Shown: piece after piece, positions 33,057 through 41,586 of the stretch
How the letters are laid out: every line of letters starts with the position of its first letter
Position numbering within the stretch: the first letter of the stretch is position 1
Origin: Nocardia abscessus
GTDB lineage: Bacteria > Actinomycetota > Actinomycetes > Mycobacteriales > Mycobacteriaceae
Direction of reading: 5' to 3'
Assembly: GCF_015477775.1 (NCBI RefSeq)
Contig: NZ_JADLQO010000008.1
Span: 248,001 to 312,000 of the forward strand
DNA length: 64,000 nucleotides
The notes under the pieces: model-generated
Told to the model about the DNA's origin: nothing
The model's input: only the letters and a program-made list of their open reading frames with translations
Databases searched by the model: none
Position numbers and translations under genes: made by a program

Positions 33057-33858
33057 CGAGTCGAATCCGGCCGCTCCCAAGCGTAAAGCCCGGGGAGACA
33101 GCTACGACAATATCGAGCCGCTCTTCGCTGAACTGGCAGCGCTGGCCCAGGACGACCCGCGCAGGGAAGCCGTGCGCGCGGAGGTGATCGAGCGCTGTCT
33201 GCCGCTGGCCGAGCACATCGCCCGCAAGTTCAGCGGTCGCGGCGAGAGTTTCGAGGACCTGCTGCAGATCGCCCGGGTGGGCATGCTCGCCGCCGTCGAC
33301 CGCTTCGATCCCGGACACGGCGCGACCTTCCTGTCGTTCGCGGTGCCGACGATCATGGGCGAGGTGCGCAGGCATTTTCGCGACTACGCCTGGTCGGTGC
33401 GTGTGCCGCGGCGGCTCAAGGAAATTCAGTCAACCATCGGCCCGACGGTGGAGATCCTGTCGCAGCGGCTGGGCCGGATGCCGCGGGCCAGGGAGATCGC
33501 CGAGGAACTCGGCGCGGACCTGAACGAGGTGACCCAGGCGCTCATCGCGCGCAACGCCTATCAGACCTCCTCGATCGATGCCGCTTCCGACACCGACGAC
33601 GCGGAGTCCGGCGGTCCCTCGCTGCTGGACTCCCTCGGCGCCGAGGACCCCGACTTCGGCACCGTCGAGAACTACCTGGCGGTGAAGCCGCTGCTGGCGG
33701 CGTTGCCGGAACGCGAGAAGCAGGTCCTGGTGATGCGCTTCTTCGATTCGATGTCCCAGGAACAGATCGCCCAGCGGATCGGCTGTTCCCAGATGCAGGT
33801 CTCGCGCATTCTGTCCAAGACCCTGAAATCGCTGCGCGAGCAGGCTCTGCGCGACTGA
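33049..33858 (+). CDS. sigF: RNA polymerase sigma factor SigF/SigB type
   Basis: A 269-residue group 3 sigma factor. Region 2 spans ERCLPLAEHIARKFSGRGESFEDLLQIARVGMLAAVDRFDPGHG, region 3 contains the VRVPRRLKEIQ motif, and region 4 ends with ALPEREKQVLVMRFFDSMSQEQIAQRIGCSQMQVSRIL. It resembles mycobacterial SigF, which reads stress genes with GTTT/GGGTAT-type promoters. ATG 33049 overlaps the end of the anti-sigma gene. Candidate target promoters occur before the CsbD gene (37120) and the exported protein (38119). Confidence 0.92.
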   Translation: MSSESNPAAPKRKARGDSYDNIEPLFAELAALAQDDPRREAVRAEVIERCLPLAEHIARKFSGRGESFEDLLQIARVGMLAAVDRFDPGHGATFLSFAVPTIMGEVRRHFRDYAWSVRVPRRLKEIQSTIGPTVEILSQRLGRMPRAREIAEELGADLNEVTQALIARNAYQTSSIDAASDTDDAESGGPSLLDSLGAEDPDFGTVENYLAVKPLLAALPEREKQVLVMRFFDSMSQEQIAQRIGCSQMQVSRILSKTLKSLREQALRD

Positions 33859-33889
33859 CGCGGGGTACCGCCGCCCCGCCGTCGGGCGC

Positions 33890-34417
33890 TCACTCGCCGG
33901 TCAGGTCGGCGTGATAGTCGCGCATCGCCTCCACGACGGCGACCAGGACGCGGTGCGCGGCGCGCAGGTCTTCGTCGGGCAGTCCGGCCATCGCCGCGCG
34001 GGTCTGCCGCCCGAGCGGAGTGAAGAAGCCGCGGGCTACGTCCATGCCGTGCTCGTCGTAGTGCAGGATGACCCGCCTGCGATCGGACGGGTCCGTCGCC
34101 CGGCGCAGGTGACCGGACTCGATCATGCGCTCGACCAGATAGGTCACCGCGGACGACGAGATGCCCATCAGTTTGCCGAGTCCGCCCGCGGTCAGCGGCG
34201 CGCCCTCGAGCTCGGCGGTCGCGACGTGCATCAGTGCGCGGAAATCGTTGGCGCGCAGCTCGTTGGACCGCGCGAAGACCTGTCCGATCTGCTCGGAGAT
34301 CGCGGTGAGCGCGCGGATGTCGGCGGCGATGTCGGATTCCAATCCATCACGGTCCGGCTCGTCCGCGTTTGATTCCTCGATGTTTGATTCACCGATCAAC
34401 GGCGCATCCTTTTCCAC
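33890..34417 (-). CDS. MarR-family regulator
   Basis: A 175-residue protein. The winged helix covers FRALMHVATAELEGAPLTAGGLGKLMGISSSAVTYLVERMIESGHLRRATDPSDRRRVIL with the family's DRR wing. The N-terminal 25 residues are acidic and polar. It starts with GTG 34417 without a strong ribosome site. It is divergent from the MMPL transporter at 34487, and the gap holds CTTAA-tat-TTAAG, a textbook MarR-type operator. Confidence 0.88.
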   Translation of the reverse strand: MEKDAPLIGESNIEESNADEPDRDGLESDIAADIRALTAISEQIGQVFARSNELRANDFRALMHVATAELEGAPLTAGGLGKLMGISSSAVTYLVERMIESGHLRRATDPSDRRRVILHYDEHGMDVARGFFTPLGRQTRAAMAGLPDEDLRAAHRVLVAVVEAMRDYHADLTGE

Positions 34418-34454
34418 ACGGGACGTCAGCGTAGTTCAGCGGATGTCTCGATTG

Positions 34455-34467
34455 CTTAATATTTAAG
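34455..34467. promoter_or_regulatory. MarR-type operator CTTAA-tat-TTAAG
   Basis: A perfect 13-base dyad in the only AT-rich stretch of the 69-base gap between the MarR gene and the MMPL gene. It lies 20 bases before the MMPL start, so it should control both. Confidence 0.8.
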
Positions 34468-34486
34468 TTTCTGAGAGAGTTGCCGG

Positions 34487-36616
34487 GTGAGCGCTTGGGA
34501 TCGCTATGCATCGTTGGTCACCGCCCGGACCTCCTGGGTGCTGCTTCTGGTCCTCGCCGCGGCCTCGATAGGCCTGATCGGCGCGGTGGGGGAGAACGAG
34601 ACCGCCGGGCAGGCGCCGACCGCGCTACCGTCGTCGGCGGAGTCGGCGCGGGTCGAACAGGCGCTGGACGAGTTCCCGGATGCGGGAACTGCCGCGGCCA
34701 TCATCGTCGTCGCGCGCGCCGATGGAGGCGAGCTGACCGAGGACGACCGCGCCGCCACTGCCGCGGCGGTGGCCCGCGCCTCGGGACGCACGCCGGGGCC
34801 CGGTGACCTGCTCGCCGCACCGGACCGCAAAGCGGCGATCGGACAGGTACCCGTCAACGCCGACCTGAGCGGATTCGCGCTGACCGATCGCATCCAGGAG
34901 ATCCGCGCCGCCGCCAGGGAGGGCCTGCCCGAGGGGCTGAGCCTGCAGGTGACCGGGGGCCCGGCGTTCGGCGCCGACATCGCCGACTCGTTCTCCGGCG
35001 CCAACGTCACCCTGCTGGCGGTGACCGCGGTGGTCGTGGCGGTGCTGCTGATCGCGACGTATCGCTCCCCGGTGTTGTGGCTGGTGCCGCTGCTGGTGGT
35101 CGGGGCGGCCGACCGAGTGGCCACCAGCGCCGGAACCGCCTTGGCGCGGCTGACCCCGCTGACCTTCGACGGCTCGACTTCCGGCGTCACCAGCGTGCTG
35201 GTCTTCGGTGCGGGCACCAACTACGCGCTGCTGCTGGTGTCGCGCTATCGCGACGAACTGCACCGTGAGCCGGATCACCGCGCGGCGTTGCGGCAGGCGG
35301 TGCGGCGTGCCGGGCCCGCGATCCTGGCGAGCAACGTGACGGTGGTGGCCGCGCTGCTCGTGCTGCTGCTCGCGTCGGTGCCGAGCACCCGCAGTCTCGG
35401 CGTGATGGCCGCGCTCGGGTTGCTGGTGGCGGTGGTGTTCGTCCTGCTGGCGCTGCCGTCCGCGCTCGCGCTGTGCGGGCGCAATGTGTTCTGGCCCTTC
35501 GTGCCGCAAGCCGATGACCGCGACACGGCCGACGAGGGCGTGTGGCACGCGATCGCCGCACGAGTGGTGCGCAAGCCCGCGCTGATCGCCGGAAGCGCGA
35601 TCACGGTTCTCGCGGTCTGCGCGACCGGGTTGCTGTCGACGCAGGTGGGGCTTTCGCAGACCGAGCAGTTCCGGGTGCGCGCGGAGTCGGTCGATGGGTT
35701 CGACGCACTCGCCGCGCATTTCCCGTCCGGCTCTTCCGATCCCGCTATCGTTCTCGCGCGCAGCACGGGGGCGGCGGGGATCGAGGAGGCGTTCCGGCGC
35801 ACCGAGGGCGTGGTGCTGACCTGGCAGACGGGCGCCTCGCCGACCGGGCTGACCCGGTGGTCGGTCGTGATCGACGCGCCACCGTCGTCGGCCCGCGCCT
35901 TCGAGACGATCGAGGCGCTGCGCGCGTCGGTCGCGCAGGTGCCGGGAGCCGAGGCGCTGGTCGGTGGCACCGACGCTCAGGCCTTGGACGTCCAGAGCGC
36001 CGCGAGCCGGGACCGCAAGCTGATCATCCCGCTCATCCTGGTCGTGGTGCTCGTGGTGCTGCTCGTACTGCTGCGCGCGGTGCCCGCCGCGCTGCTGCTG
36101 GTCGCCGTCACGGTGCTGAGCGCGCTGGCCGCGCTCGGATTGGGCAGTTGGATGAGCGAGCACGTGTTCGGGTTCCCGGCGCTGGACATCAGCGTGCCGC
36201 TGTTCGCGTTCCTGTTCCTGGTCGCGCTCGGCGTGGACTACACGATCTTCCTCGTCACCAGGGCCCGCGAGGAGACGCCGCGATACGGCACCACGCACGG
36301 CATGGTGCGCGCGGTGGCGGTGACCGGCGCGGTGATCACCAGCGCGGGCATCGTCCTGGCCGCGGTGTTCTGTGTGCTCGGGGTGCTTCCGCTGATCACG
36401 CTCACCCAGGTGGGCATCGTGGTCGGTCTCGGCATCATGCTCGACACGTTCGTCGTGCGCACCGTGGTGATCCCTGCGCTGTTCAGCCTGATCGGGCGCG
36501 GGATCTGGTGGCCGAGCGAACTGCGGCTCGTCGAGGAGGACGGCGATCGTCCCGGCGCTCCCGCTTCCCGCGCCGATCAGTCGGCCGGTGACCAGCCGGG
36601 GCCGCGGAACAAGTAG
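34487..36616 (+). CDS. MMPL/RND-type transporter
   Basis: A 709-residue protein with about 12 membrane helices in two homologous halves. Each half has a first helix, an outside loop and then a five-helix bundle with the proton-relay type motifs GAGTNYALLLVSRYRDEL and ALGVDYTIFLVTRAREE. MMPL proteins move lipids, siderophores or drugs. Start GTG 34487 follows GAGAGAG. Regulation by the divergent MarR points to an inducible efflux role; cargo unknown. Confidence 0.9.
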   Translation: MSAWDRYASLVTARTSWVLLLVLAAASIGLIGAVGENETAGQAPTALPSSAESARVEQALDEFPDAGTAAAIIVVARADGGELTEDDRAATAAAVARASGRTPGPGDLLAAPDRKAAIGQVPVNADLSGFALTDRIQEIRAAAREGLPEGLSLQVTGGPAFGADIADSFSGANVTLLAVTAVVVAVLLIATYRSPVLWLVPLLVVGAADRVATSAGTALARLTPLTFDGSTSGVTSVLVFGAGTNYALLLVSRYRDELHREPDHRAALRQAVRRAGPAILASNVTVVAALLVLLLASVPSTRSLGVMAALGLLVAVVFVLLALPSALALCGRNVFWPFVPQADDRDTADEGVWHAIAARVVRKPALIAGSAITVLAVCATGLLSTQVGLSQTEQFRVRAESVDGFDALAAHFPSGSSDPAIVLARSTGAAGIEEAFRRTEGVVLTWQTGASPTGLTRWSVVIDAPPSSARAFETIEALRASVAQVPGAEALVGGTDAQALDVQSAASRDRKLIIPLILVVVLVVLLVLLRAVPAALLLVAVTVLSALAALGLGSWMSEHVFGFPALDISVPLFAFLFLVALGVDYTIFLVTRAREETPRYGTTHGMVRAVAVTGAVITSAGIVLAAVFCVLGVLPLITLTQVGIVVGLGIMLDTFVVRTVVIPALFSLIGRGIWWPSELRLVEEDGDRPGAPASRADQSAGDQPGPRNK

Positions 36617-36624
36617 CCGCCCCG

Positions 36625-36645
36625 GGCGCGCCGCGAGGGCGCGCC
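36625..36645 (+). terminator. Hairpin after MMPL gene
   Basis: GGCGCGCC-gcgag-GGCGCGCC, 8 bases from the stop at 36616; no U tract follows, as is common in actinobacteria. Confidence 0.5.
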
Positions 36646-36723
36646 GCGCAGATCGCGCCGGATCGAGGTCCACAGCCGATCCCGGACGGATGACGCCGTA
36701 GTTCTTGTCCAGGTAGCCGAAAA

Positions 36724-36758
36724 AGAGCGGATGACCGCTCGGTGCGGGCATCCGCTCT
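36724..36758. terminator. Bidirectional hairpin
   Basis: AGAGCGGATG (36724-36733) pairs with CATCCGCTCT (36749-36758), loop of 15 bases, preceded by AAAA. It lies between the MMPL gene and the convergent CsbD gene and could serve both. Confidence 0.55.
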
Positions 36759-36889
36759 GTTCAGGCGTACCGCCGCGTTCGCTGGGGCCGTGCGCGGCTG
36801 CGCTTTGTCCGTGCGCGGCGATCGCGACGTTGCTCCGGCCCTGCGCGGCGCCGGATCGGACTGTGTCCGACAGCGCCCGTCAGCAGTAG

Positions 36890-37063
36890 TCAGTGCTTGA
36901 AGGCGTCCTTGACCTTCTCGCCGGCGTCCTTGAGGTCCGACTTGACCTTGTCGGTGCGGCCTTCGTCCCGCTTCCCCCGGTCACCTGCTGCCTCGCCATA
37001 CTTTTCCTTGGCTTGACCAGCGACTTTCTCAGCCTTGTTCTTCGCCTTGTCGACTGCGCTCAT
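36890..37063 (-). CDS. CsbD-like stress protein
   Basis: A 57-residue, very hydrophilic Lys/Ala/Glu/Asp protein: VDKAKNKAEKVAGQAKEKYG ... GRTDKVKSDLKDAGEKVKDAFKH. The repeating K-A-x-x-x-x-G pattern is typical of the CsbD family, general-stress proteins of unknown mechanism that belong to the SigB regulon in Bacillus. ATG 37063 has a perfect AAGGAGG. A SigF-like promoter (GTTT and GGGCTAT) lies 57-81 bases upstream, tying it to the sigF gene 3 kb away. Confidence 0.85.
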   Translation of the reverse strand: MSAVDKAKNKAEKVAGQAKEKYGEAAGDRGKRDEGRTDKVKSDLKDAGEKVKDAFKH

Positions 37064-37119
37064 GTCACAACCTCCTTGTGAAGAGACCGGCCGGCCATCT
37101 TCAGCCGGTCTCCTTCGCG

Positions 37120-37144
37120 ATAGCCCGTTATGGCGAGGCCAAAC
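37120..37144 (-). promoter_or_regulatory. SigF-like promoter of CsbD gene
   Basis: Read on the minus strand: GTTT (37144-37141), 14-base spacer, GGGCTAT (37126-37120). The actinobacterial SigF/SigB consensus is GTTT-N14..17-GGGTAT. The CsbD start is 57 bases downstream. Confidence 0.55.
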
Positions 37145-37166
37145 GTCCGGGCTTTTCGCGCAGAGC

Positions 37167-37194
37167 AGAAGACCCGGCGGAAACCGGGTCTTCT
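37167..37194. terminator. Hairpin between exported protein and CsbD gene
   Basis: AGAAGACCCGG and CCGGGTCTTCT form an 11-base perfect stem with a CGGAAA loop. It follows the stop of the exported-protein gene (37270) on the minus strand. Confidence 0.6.
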
Positions 37195-37269
37195 CGAAAG
37201 TCGTTCGCATCTGGAATTCGACAGGAATCCGCGCTGTGAGCCCGTCCCGGAGCACACCGGGAAAGCGGA

Positions 37270-38082
37270 TTACGCGGCCGGAACCGTAGGCGGCGTGAGA
37301 AGACCCTGAAGCACGCCGACACCCGCGCCTACGGCCGCGCCGACGGCGATGGCCGGGGAGGCGACGAATCCGTAACCTACGGCGGCGCCGAAGGCCATCA
37401 CGGCCACCGTCCCGGTCGGAAACATCGGGATACCCGCGATGGCGCCGCAGACAGCTCCGATGACCGCACCGATCGAAGCGACGGGCGCGGCCACCATGCT
37501 GCCCACCGAGGCGCCGATGGCGGTGGAACCGAGCAGGTCGGCGGCGATGCGGTCGGAGCGCGAGGGCTCGAAGCCCGCCGAATCCAGAGTCTGCGCGAGG
37601 CCCGCTTCCGGGACCGCGATCGCGTCGTTGAAGATCTTGCCCTGCTCAGGAGTCAGGAAGTCCGGCCTGCCGATCACCACGGAACCCACGCGCAGCGTGC
37701 CGGGCGGCGCCTCGATCGGCGCGACGGCGGGAGCTGGTGCCGCGGGATTGGGCAGGTGCAGCCGTTGCGGGACGATCGGGGCGAGCACGTTCGGATCCGG
37801 CATCGGCCGGTTGATGCTCAGGTCGTTGCGGCCGGCGGAAACCGGAGGCGCGGGGGACGCCGCCTCGGGCGGAACGAATCCGGGGTCCGCGGGATCGGCC
37901 GCCGGGGCGATGACGCCGGGCGCAGGGGCGAACGGAAGCTGGATCGAGATCTCCGGCACCAGTGGGTCGGCTGTGGCGGTCGCGGCGCCGACCACCGACA
38001 GCGGGATGGCGCCCGCGACGACCAGAGTGGCGGCGCGGCGTAAGAAGGGGTGCGCTGGAGTTTCGGGTACTGCTGTGCCCAT
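37270..38082 (-). CDS. Exported hydrophobic protein
   Basis: A 270-residue protein. Residues 15-39 are a signal peptide ending near ATATADP. A Pro/Ala-rich stretch follows to about 130, then a short conserved-looking block (RVGSVVIGRPDFLTPEQGKIFNDAI), then a Gly/Ala-rich hydrophobic C-terminus of 70 residues with repeated AVGAAVGAG-like steps. Such a tail occurs in small exported membrane-active proteins of Nocardia and Mycobacterium; function unknown. ATG 38082 follows GAGGTGGG. A SigF-like promoter lies 37-63 bases upstream. Confidence 0.7.
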   Translation of the reverse strand: MGTAVPETPAHPFLRRAATLVVAGAIPLSVVGAATATADPLVPEISIQLPFAPAPGVIAPAADPADPGFVPPEAASPAPPVSAGRNDLSINRPMPDPNVLAPIVPQRLHLPNPAAPAPAVAPIEAPPGTLRVGSVVIGRPDFLTPEQGKIFNDAIAVPEAGLAQTLDSAGFEPSRSDRIAADLLGSTAIGASVGSMVAAPVASIGAVIGAVCGAIAGIPMFPTGTVAVMAFGAAVGYGFVASPAIAVGAAVGAGVGVLQGLLTPPTVPAA

Positions 38083-38118
38083 GGACTTACCCACCTCATT
38101 CTGAAGAGGACATATACC

Positions 38119-38145
38119 TATCCCTTCTAGTTCGATTCAGAAAGC
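38119..38145 (-). promoter_or_regulatory. SigF-like promoter of exported-protein gene
   Basis: Minus strand: GCTTT (38145-38141), 16-base spacer, GGGATA (38124-38119), 37 bases before the start at 38082. Weaker in the -35 than the CsbD one. The rest of 38146-38335 shows nothing. Confidence 0.45.
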
Positions 38146-38335
38146 CTTACGGATGCGCGAAGGTTCGATTTCTTTTCGGTGGAATCGTGCGATCACGGCG
38201 AATAACGGTGGCGCCGTGGGTATCCGATGGCATTTGCCGTTGCGGTCCGATTCTCCAGCGGAACTCACGAAAACCGGCTCGAAACGGGTTTTCGCCCTGC
38301 TGTACGGCTTCCGATCCCTATCGCGGACCGGCAAA

Positions 38336-38364
38336 GCGCCCCGGGGCTGTTCGCCCCGGGGCGC
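38336..38364 (-). terminator. Terminator of sulfhydrylase operon
   Basis: GCGCCCCGGGG and CCCCGGGGCGC form an 11-base stem with a 7-base loop, six bases after the stop at 38371 and followed on the minus strand by TTTG. Confidence 0.7.
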
Positions 38365-38370
38365 GATGCG

Positions 38371-39666
38371 TCAGGAAGCCGCCGCGAATCCGGCGCGCAG
38401 ATCGGCGAGGATGTCGTCGATACCCTCGATGCCGACCGCGAGCCGGACCAAGCCGGGCGTGACGCCCGCGGCCAGTTGCTCTTCCGGCGTGAGCTGCGAA
38501 TGGGTGGTGGAGGCCGGGTGGATCACCAGCGAGCGCACGTCACCGATGTTGGCGACATGGCTGTGCAGCCGCAGCGCCTCGACGAACCGCTTGCCCGCGT
38601 CGACGCCGCCGGCCAGCTCGAAGCCGATCACCGCGCCGGTGCCCTTCGGCGCCAAGGCGCGGCCCCGCTCGTACCACGGCGAGGACGGCAGGCCCGCGTA
38701 GGACACCGAGGTGACCTCGGAACGGGTGGTGAGGAATTCGGCCACCGCCTGCGCGTTCTGCACATGCCGCTCGATCCGCAGGCTCAGCGTCTCCAGGCCC
38801 TGGCTGATCAGGAACGCGTTGAACGGCGATACCGCCGAGCCGAGGTCGCGCAGCAACTGCACGCGCGCCTTGAGCGCGTAGGCGGGCGCGCCGAGGTCGG
38901 CGAACACGGCGCCGTGGTAGCTCGGGTCGGGTTCGGTGAAGCCGGGGAACCGGCCGCCGGTCCAGTCGAACTTGCCGCCGTCGACGATCACGCCCGCGAT
39001 GGCCGCGCCGTGCCCGCCGAGGTACTTGGTGGCCGAGTGCACGACGATGTCGGCGCCGTGGGCCAGCGGCTGGATCAGGTACGGCGTGGCGACGGTGTTG
39101 TCCACGATCAGCGGAACGCCGTTGTCGTGGGCGACGCCCGCGATCCCCGGAATATCGAGGATGTGGTTCTGCGGGTTGGAGACCGTTTCGCCGTAGAGCG
39201 CCTTGGTGTTCGGGCGGATGGCGGCCTTCCACTGCTCGAGGTCGTCGGGATCGTCGACGAAGGAGACCTCGATGCCGAGCTTGGGCAGCGAGTAGTGGAA
39301 GAGGTTGTAGGTGCCGCCGTAGAGCCTGGGGCTGGAGACGATGTGGTCGCCCGCTCCGGCGATGTTGAGGATCGCGAAGGTCTCCGCGGCCTGCCCCGAG
39401 GCCACCAGCAGAGCGGCGACGCCGCCTTCGAGGGCGGCGATGCGCTGTTCCACCGCGTCCTGGGTGGGGTTCATGATCCGGGTGTAGATGTTGCCGGGCT
39501 CGGCCAGACCGAACAGCGCCGCCGCGTGCGCGGTGTCGCGGAAGGTATAGGAGGTGGTCTGGTAGATCGGCAGCGCGCGGGCGTTGGTTGTACCGTCCGG
39601 AATCTGTCCGACGTGGATCTGCTTCGTCTCGAAGCTCCAGTCCTGGGACGGGTCGGGTTCGGTCAT
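38371..39666 (-). CDS. metY: O-acetylhomoserine/O-acetylserine sulfhydrylase
   Basis: A 431-residue PLP enzyme of the Cys/Met-metabolism class. It has the PLP Lys214 in SATKYLGGHG, phosphate-binding SGQAAE near 90, YTRIMNPT near 61 and the ETVSNPQNHILD loop. The length and the insert after 220 (GKFDWTGGRFPGF) mark the O-acetylhomoserine sulfhydrylase group, which makes homocysteine from O-acetylhomoserine and sulfide. It is the second gene of an operon with an OsmC protein (48 bases upstream) and ends in a strong terminator. Confidence 0.92.
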   Translation of the reverse strand: MTEPDPSQDWSFETKQIHVGQIPDGTTNARALPIYQTTSYTFRDTAHAAALFGLAEPGNIYTRIMNPTQDAVEQRIAALEGGVAALLVASGQAAETFAILNIAGAGDHIVSSPRLYGGTYNLFHYSLPKLGIEVSFVDDPDDLEQWKAAIRPNTKALYGETVSNPQNHILDIPGIAGVAHDNGVPLIVDNTVATPYLIQPLAHGADIVVHSATKYLGGHGAAIAGVIVDGGKFDWTGGRFPGFTEPDPSYHGAVFADLGAPAYALKARVQLLRDLGSAVSPFNAFLISQGLETLSLRIERHVQNAQAVAEFLTTRSEVTSVSYAGLPSSPWYERGRALAPKGTGAVIGFELAGGVDAGKRFVEALRLHSHVANIGDVRSLVIHPASTTHSQLTPEEQLAAGVTPGLVRLAVGIEGIDDILADLRAGFAAAS

Positions 39667-39714
39667 CGGGGTGGTCCTCCTTGGGATGGGCGATCGATCA
39701 GGTTGGGACAGCGG

Positions 39715-40230
39715 CTAATCGGTGATCAGGGTGGTGTCGACCGGAGTGCGTCCGGTGGTCAGATCCAGCACGGGGCAGTGCGCGTCGACGGCCTGCTGGA
39801 GTTCGGCGTAGCGCTGCTCGGTGTCGGGTCCGCTGATGCGCACGGTCACCCGCACCGCTCGGAACCCGGCGCGGACGTTGTCATCCAAGCCGAAGAACCC
39901 GCGCACGTCGAGATCGCCTTCGGCGCTCACCGCGAGGTCATCGATCGTGATGCCGAGGCGCTGGGCCCAGAATCGGTAGGTCACCACTTGACAGGCGATG
40001 AGCGACGCCAGATACACCTCGACCGGATTCGGCGCGGTGTCCGCGCCGCCGAGCGCGGGCGGCTCGTCCACGCGCACGGTGTGCTTGCCGAGGCTGATCG
40101 CGCTGCCCACCGTTCCCTCCGGAGTTCCGGAGGCACGGAACACCACCAGCGCGTTCGCCGGGTCGTCCGCCATGGCCCGGGCGGTGGCGTCGGCGATGTC
40201 GTTGAGCGGGGTGCTCACATCAGTTGTCAT
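39715..40230 (-). CDS. OsmC-family peroxidase-like protein
   Basis: A 171-residue protein with the two redox Cys of the OsmC/Ohr fold, in LIACQVVTY and AHCPVLDL, and the NPVEVYLASL helix. OsmC proteins reduce organic hydroperoxides or persulfide-type compounds. Being first in an operon with a sulfide-using enzyme fits a role in sulfur stress (inference). Start is ATG 40230 or GTG 40236; neither has a clear ribosome site. Confidence 0.85.
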   Translation of the reverse strand: MTTDVSTPLNDIADATARAMADDPANALVVFRASGTPEGTVGSAISLGKHTVRVDEPPALGGADTAPNPVEVYLASLIACQVVTYRFWAQRLGITIDDLAVSAEGDLDVRGFFGLDDNVRAGFRAVRVTVRISGPDTEQRYAELQQAVDAHCPVLDLTTGRTPVDTTLITD

Positions 40231-40319
40231 GTCCACTGACGCTAGGAACCGCAGCGGGCGACGGCGAGAGTTACATTCGGACTGAGTGCAACGATGGTGC
40301 GGGTTTTCGCGCGGTGCGG

Positions 40320-41465
40320 TCAGTCCGCGGGCTCCGGCTCGGTCTCCGGTTCCGCGGGCTCGGTGGTGGCCGCGTCGATCTGCTCGCCGACGTAGCGCAG
40401 GACGACCGCGGCCATCGCGACCACGGGGACGGCCAGGAACGCGCCGACGATCCCGTACAGCGAGCCGCCCGCGGTGACCGCCAGCAGCACGATGACCGCG
40501 TGCAGCTGCATGCTGCGGCTCTGCAACACCGGTTGCAGCACATTGCCCTCCAGCTGCTGCACGGCGATGACGATGCCGAGCACGATCAGCGCGGTCACGA
40601 AGCCGTTGCCCACCAACGCCACCAGCACCGCGAGCGCACCCGCGACGAACGCGCCGACCATCGGGACGAATCCGCCGAGGAAGGTGACCACCGCCAGGAC
40701 CAGCGCCAGCGGCACCCCGAGGATGACCAGGCCCGCGCCGATGAGCACCGCGTCGACCAGGCTGACCAGCGCCTGGGTGCGGATGAACCCGCCGAGCACG
40801 ACCCAGACCCGGCCGAGCACCTCCTCCAGGTGCCTGCCGCTGCGGCTGCCGGAAACGCCGTGCAGCCAGGGCAGGAAACGCGGTCCGTCCTTGACGAAGA
40901 AGAAGCTCAGCACGAGCACCAGGAACAGTGTGACCAGCACCGATGTCGCGGTGGCCACGCCGCTGAACACGCCGCTGGCGATCTGCTCCGAACTCGACTG
41001 CAAACGGGAGACGATCGCGTCCACGGCCGAATCCAGTTGCTCGTCACGAATTCTCAGTGGCGGACCTTGGAGCCAGTCGCGGACCTGTTCGACGCCCGCG
41101 CTCGACTTGTCGGCCAGTTCCGGCGCCTGGTCCGCGACCGACGGCACGATCAGCGCGATGACGCCGGCCAGCACACCGATCAAACCGATCACCGCGATCG
41201 AGGCGGCTGCGGCGGGCGGCAGGCCGTGCGAGGTCATCCAGCGGACCGGCGGCCACAGCACCGTTGCGATCACGATCGCCAGCGCCACCGGCAGGATCAC
41301 CACCCACAGCCGGGCGACCAGGAATCCGAGCACCCACGCGCCCGCCGCGATGGCGACGATGCACAGCGCCCACTTGGCCAGCCAGAGCAGGCCCACGCCG
41401 ATGACGTCACCGCGATCCCGCAAGGTGGGCTTGTCCGGTCCGTGGCTTTTGCTACGTTCGCTCAC
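40320..41465 (-). CDS. AI-2E family transporter
   Basis: A 381-residue membrane protein with about eight helices in the order of the AI-2 exporter-like (PerM/TqsA) family: two early pairs, a soluble stretch (DSAVDAIVSRLQSSSEQIASGVF), then clustered helices with VPMVGAFVAGALAVLVALV and the late QQLEGNVLQPVLQSRSMQLHAVIVLLAV, the family fingerprint. Cargo is unknown. GTG 41465 is the preferred start. It ends in an acidic tail. It is divergent from the SDR gene at 41587. Confidence 0.88.
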   Translation of the reverse strand: MSERSKSHGPDKPTLRDRGDVIGVGLLWLAKWALCIVAIAAGAWVLGFLVARLWVVILPVALAIVIATVLWPPVRWMTSHGLPPAAAASIAVIGLIGVLAGVIALIVPSVADQAPELADKSSAGVEQVRDWLQGPPLRIRDEQLDSAVDAIVSRLQSSSEQIASGVFSGVATATSVLVTLFLVLVLSFFFVKDGPRFLPWLHGVSGSRSGRHLEEVLGRVWVVLGGFIRTQALVSLVDAVLIGAGLVILGVPLALVLAVVTFLGGFVPMVGAFVAGALAVLVALVGNGFVTALIVLGIVIAVQQLEGNVLQPVLQSRSMQLHAVIVLLAVTAGGSLYGIVGAFLAVPVVAMAAVVLRYVGEQIDAATTEPAEPETEPEPAD

Positions 41466-41586
41466 CGGCCCAGTCTGGCACGAGGCGCCGGATCGATCAG
41501 GGCTCACGGCCGGTCGCGCGAGCGGGACGGTTTGACCCGGCGGCCCCGGGTCATCACCGGAGCAGGTCATCGGAAGGGTGGTTGTC

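Larger units (their letters stand above)
36617..36889. other. Intergenic region with two hairpins
   Basis: 273 bases between convergent genes; besides the two hairpins listed I see no gene. Confidence 0.5.

Noticed and set aside
34625..36751. 708-codon open frame opposite the MMPL gene
   Set aside because: Composition (His, Arg, Gln) is typical of a shadow; the MMPL gene has clear motifs.
38227..40239. 670-codon plus-strand frame over metY and OsmC genes
   Set aside because: Shadow of two well-supported genes.
40231..40319. SAM riboswitch before the OsmC/metY operon
   Set aside because: The upstream gap is under 90 bases and shows no conserved SAM aptamer helices.
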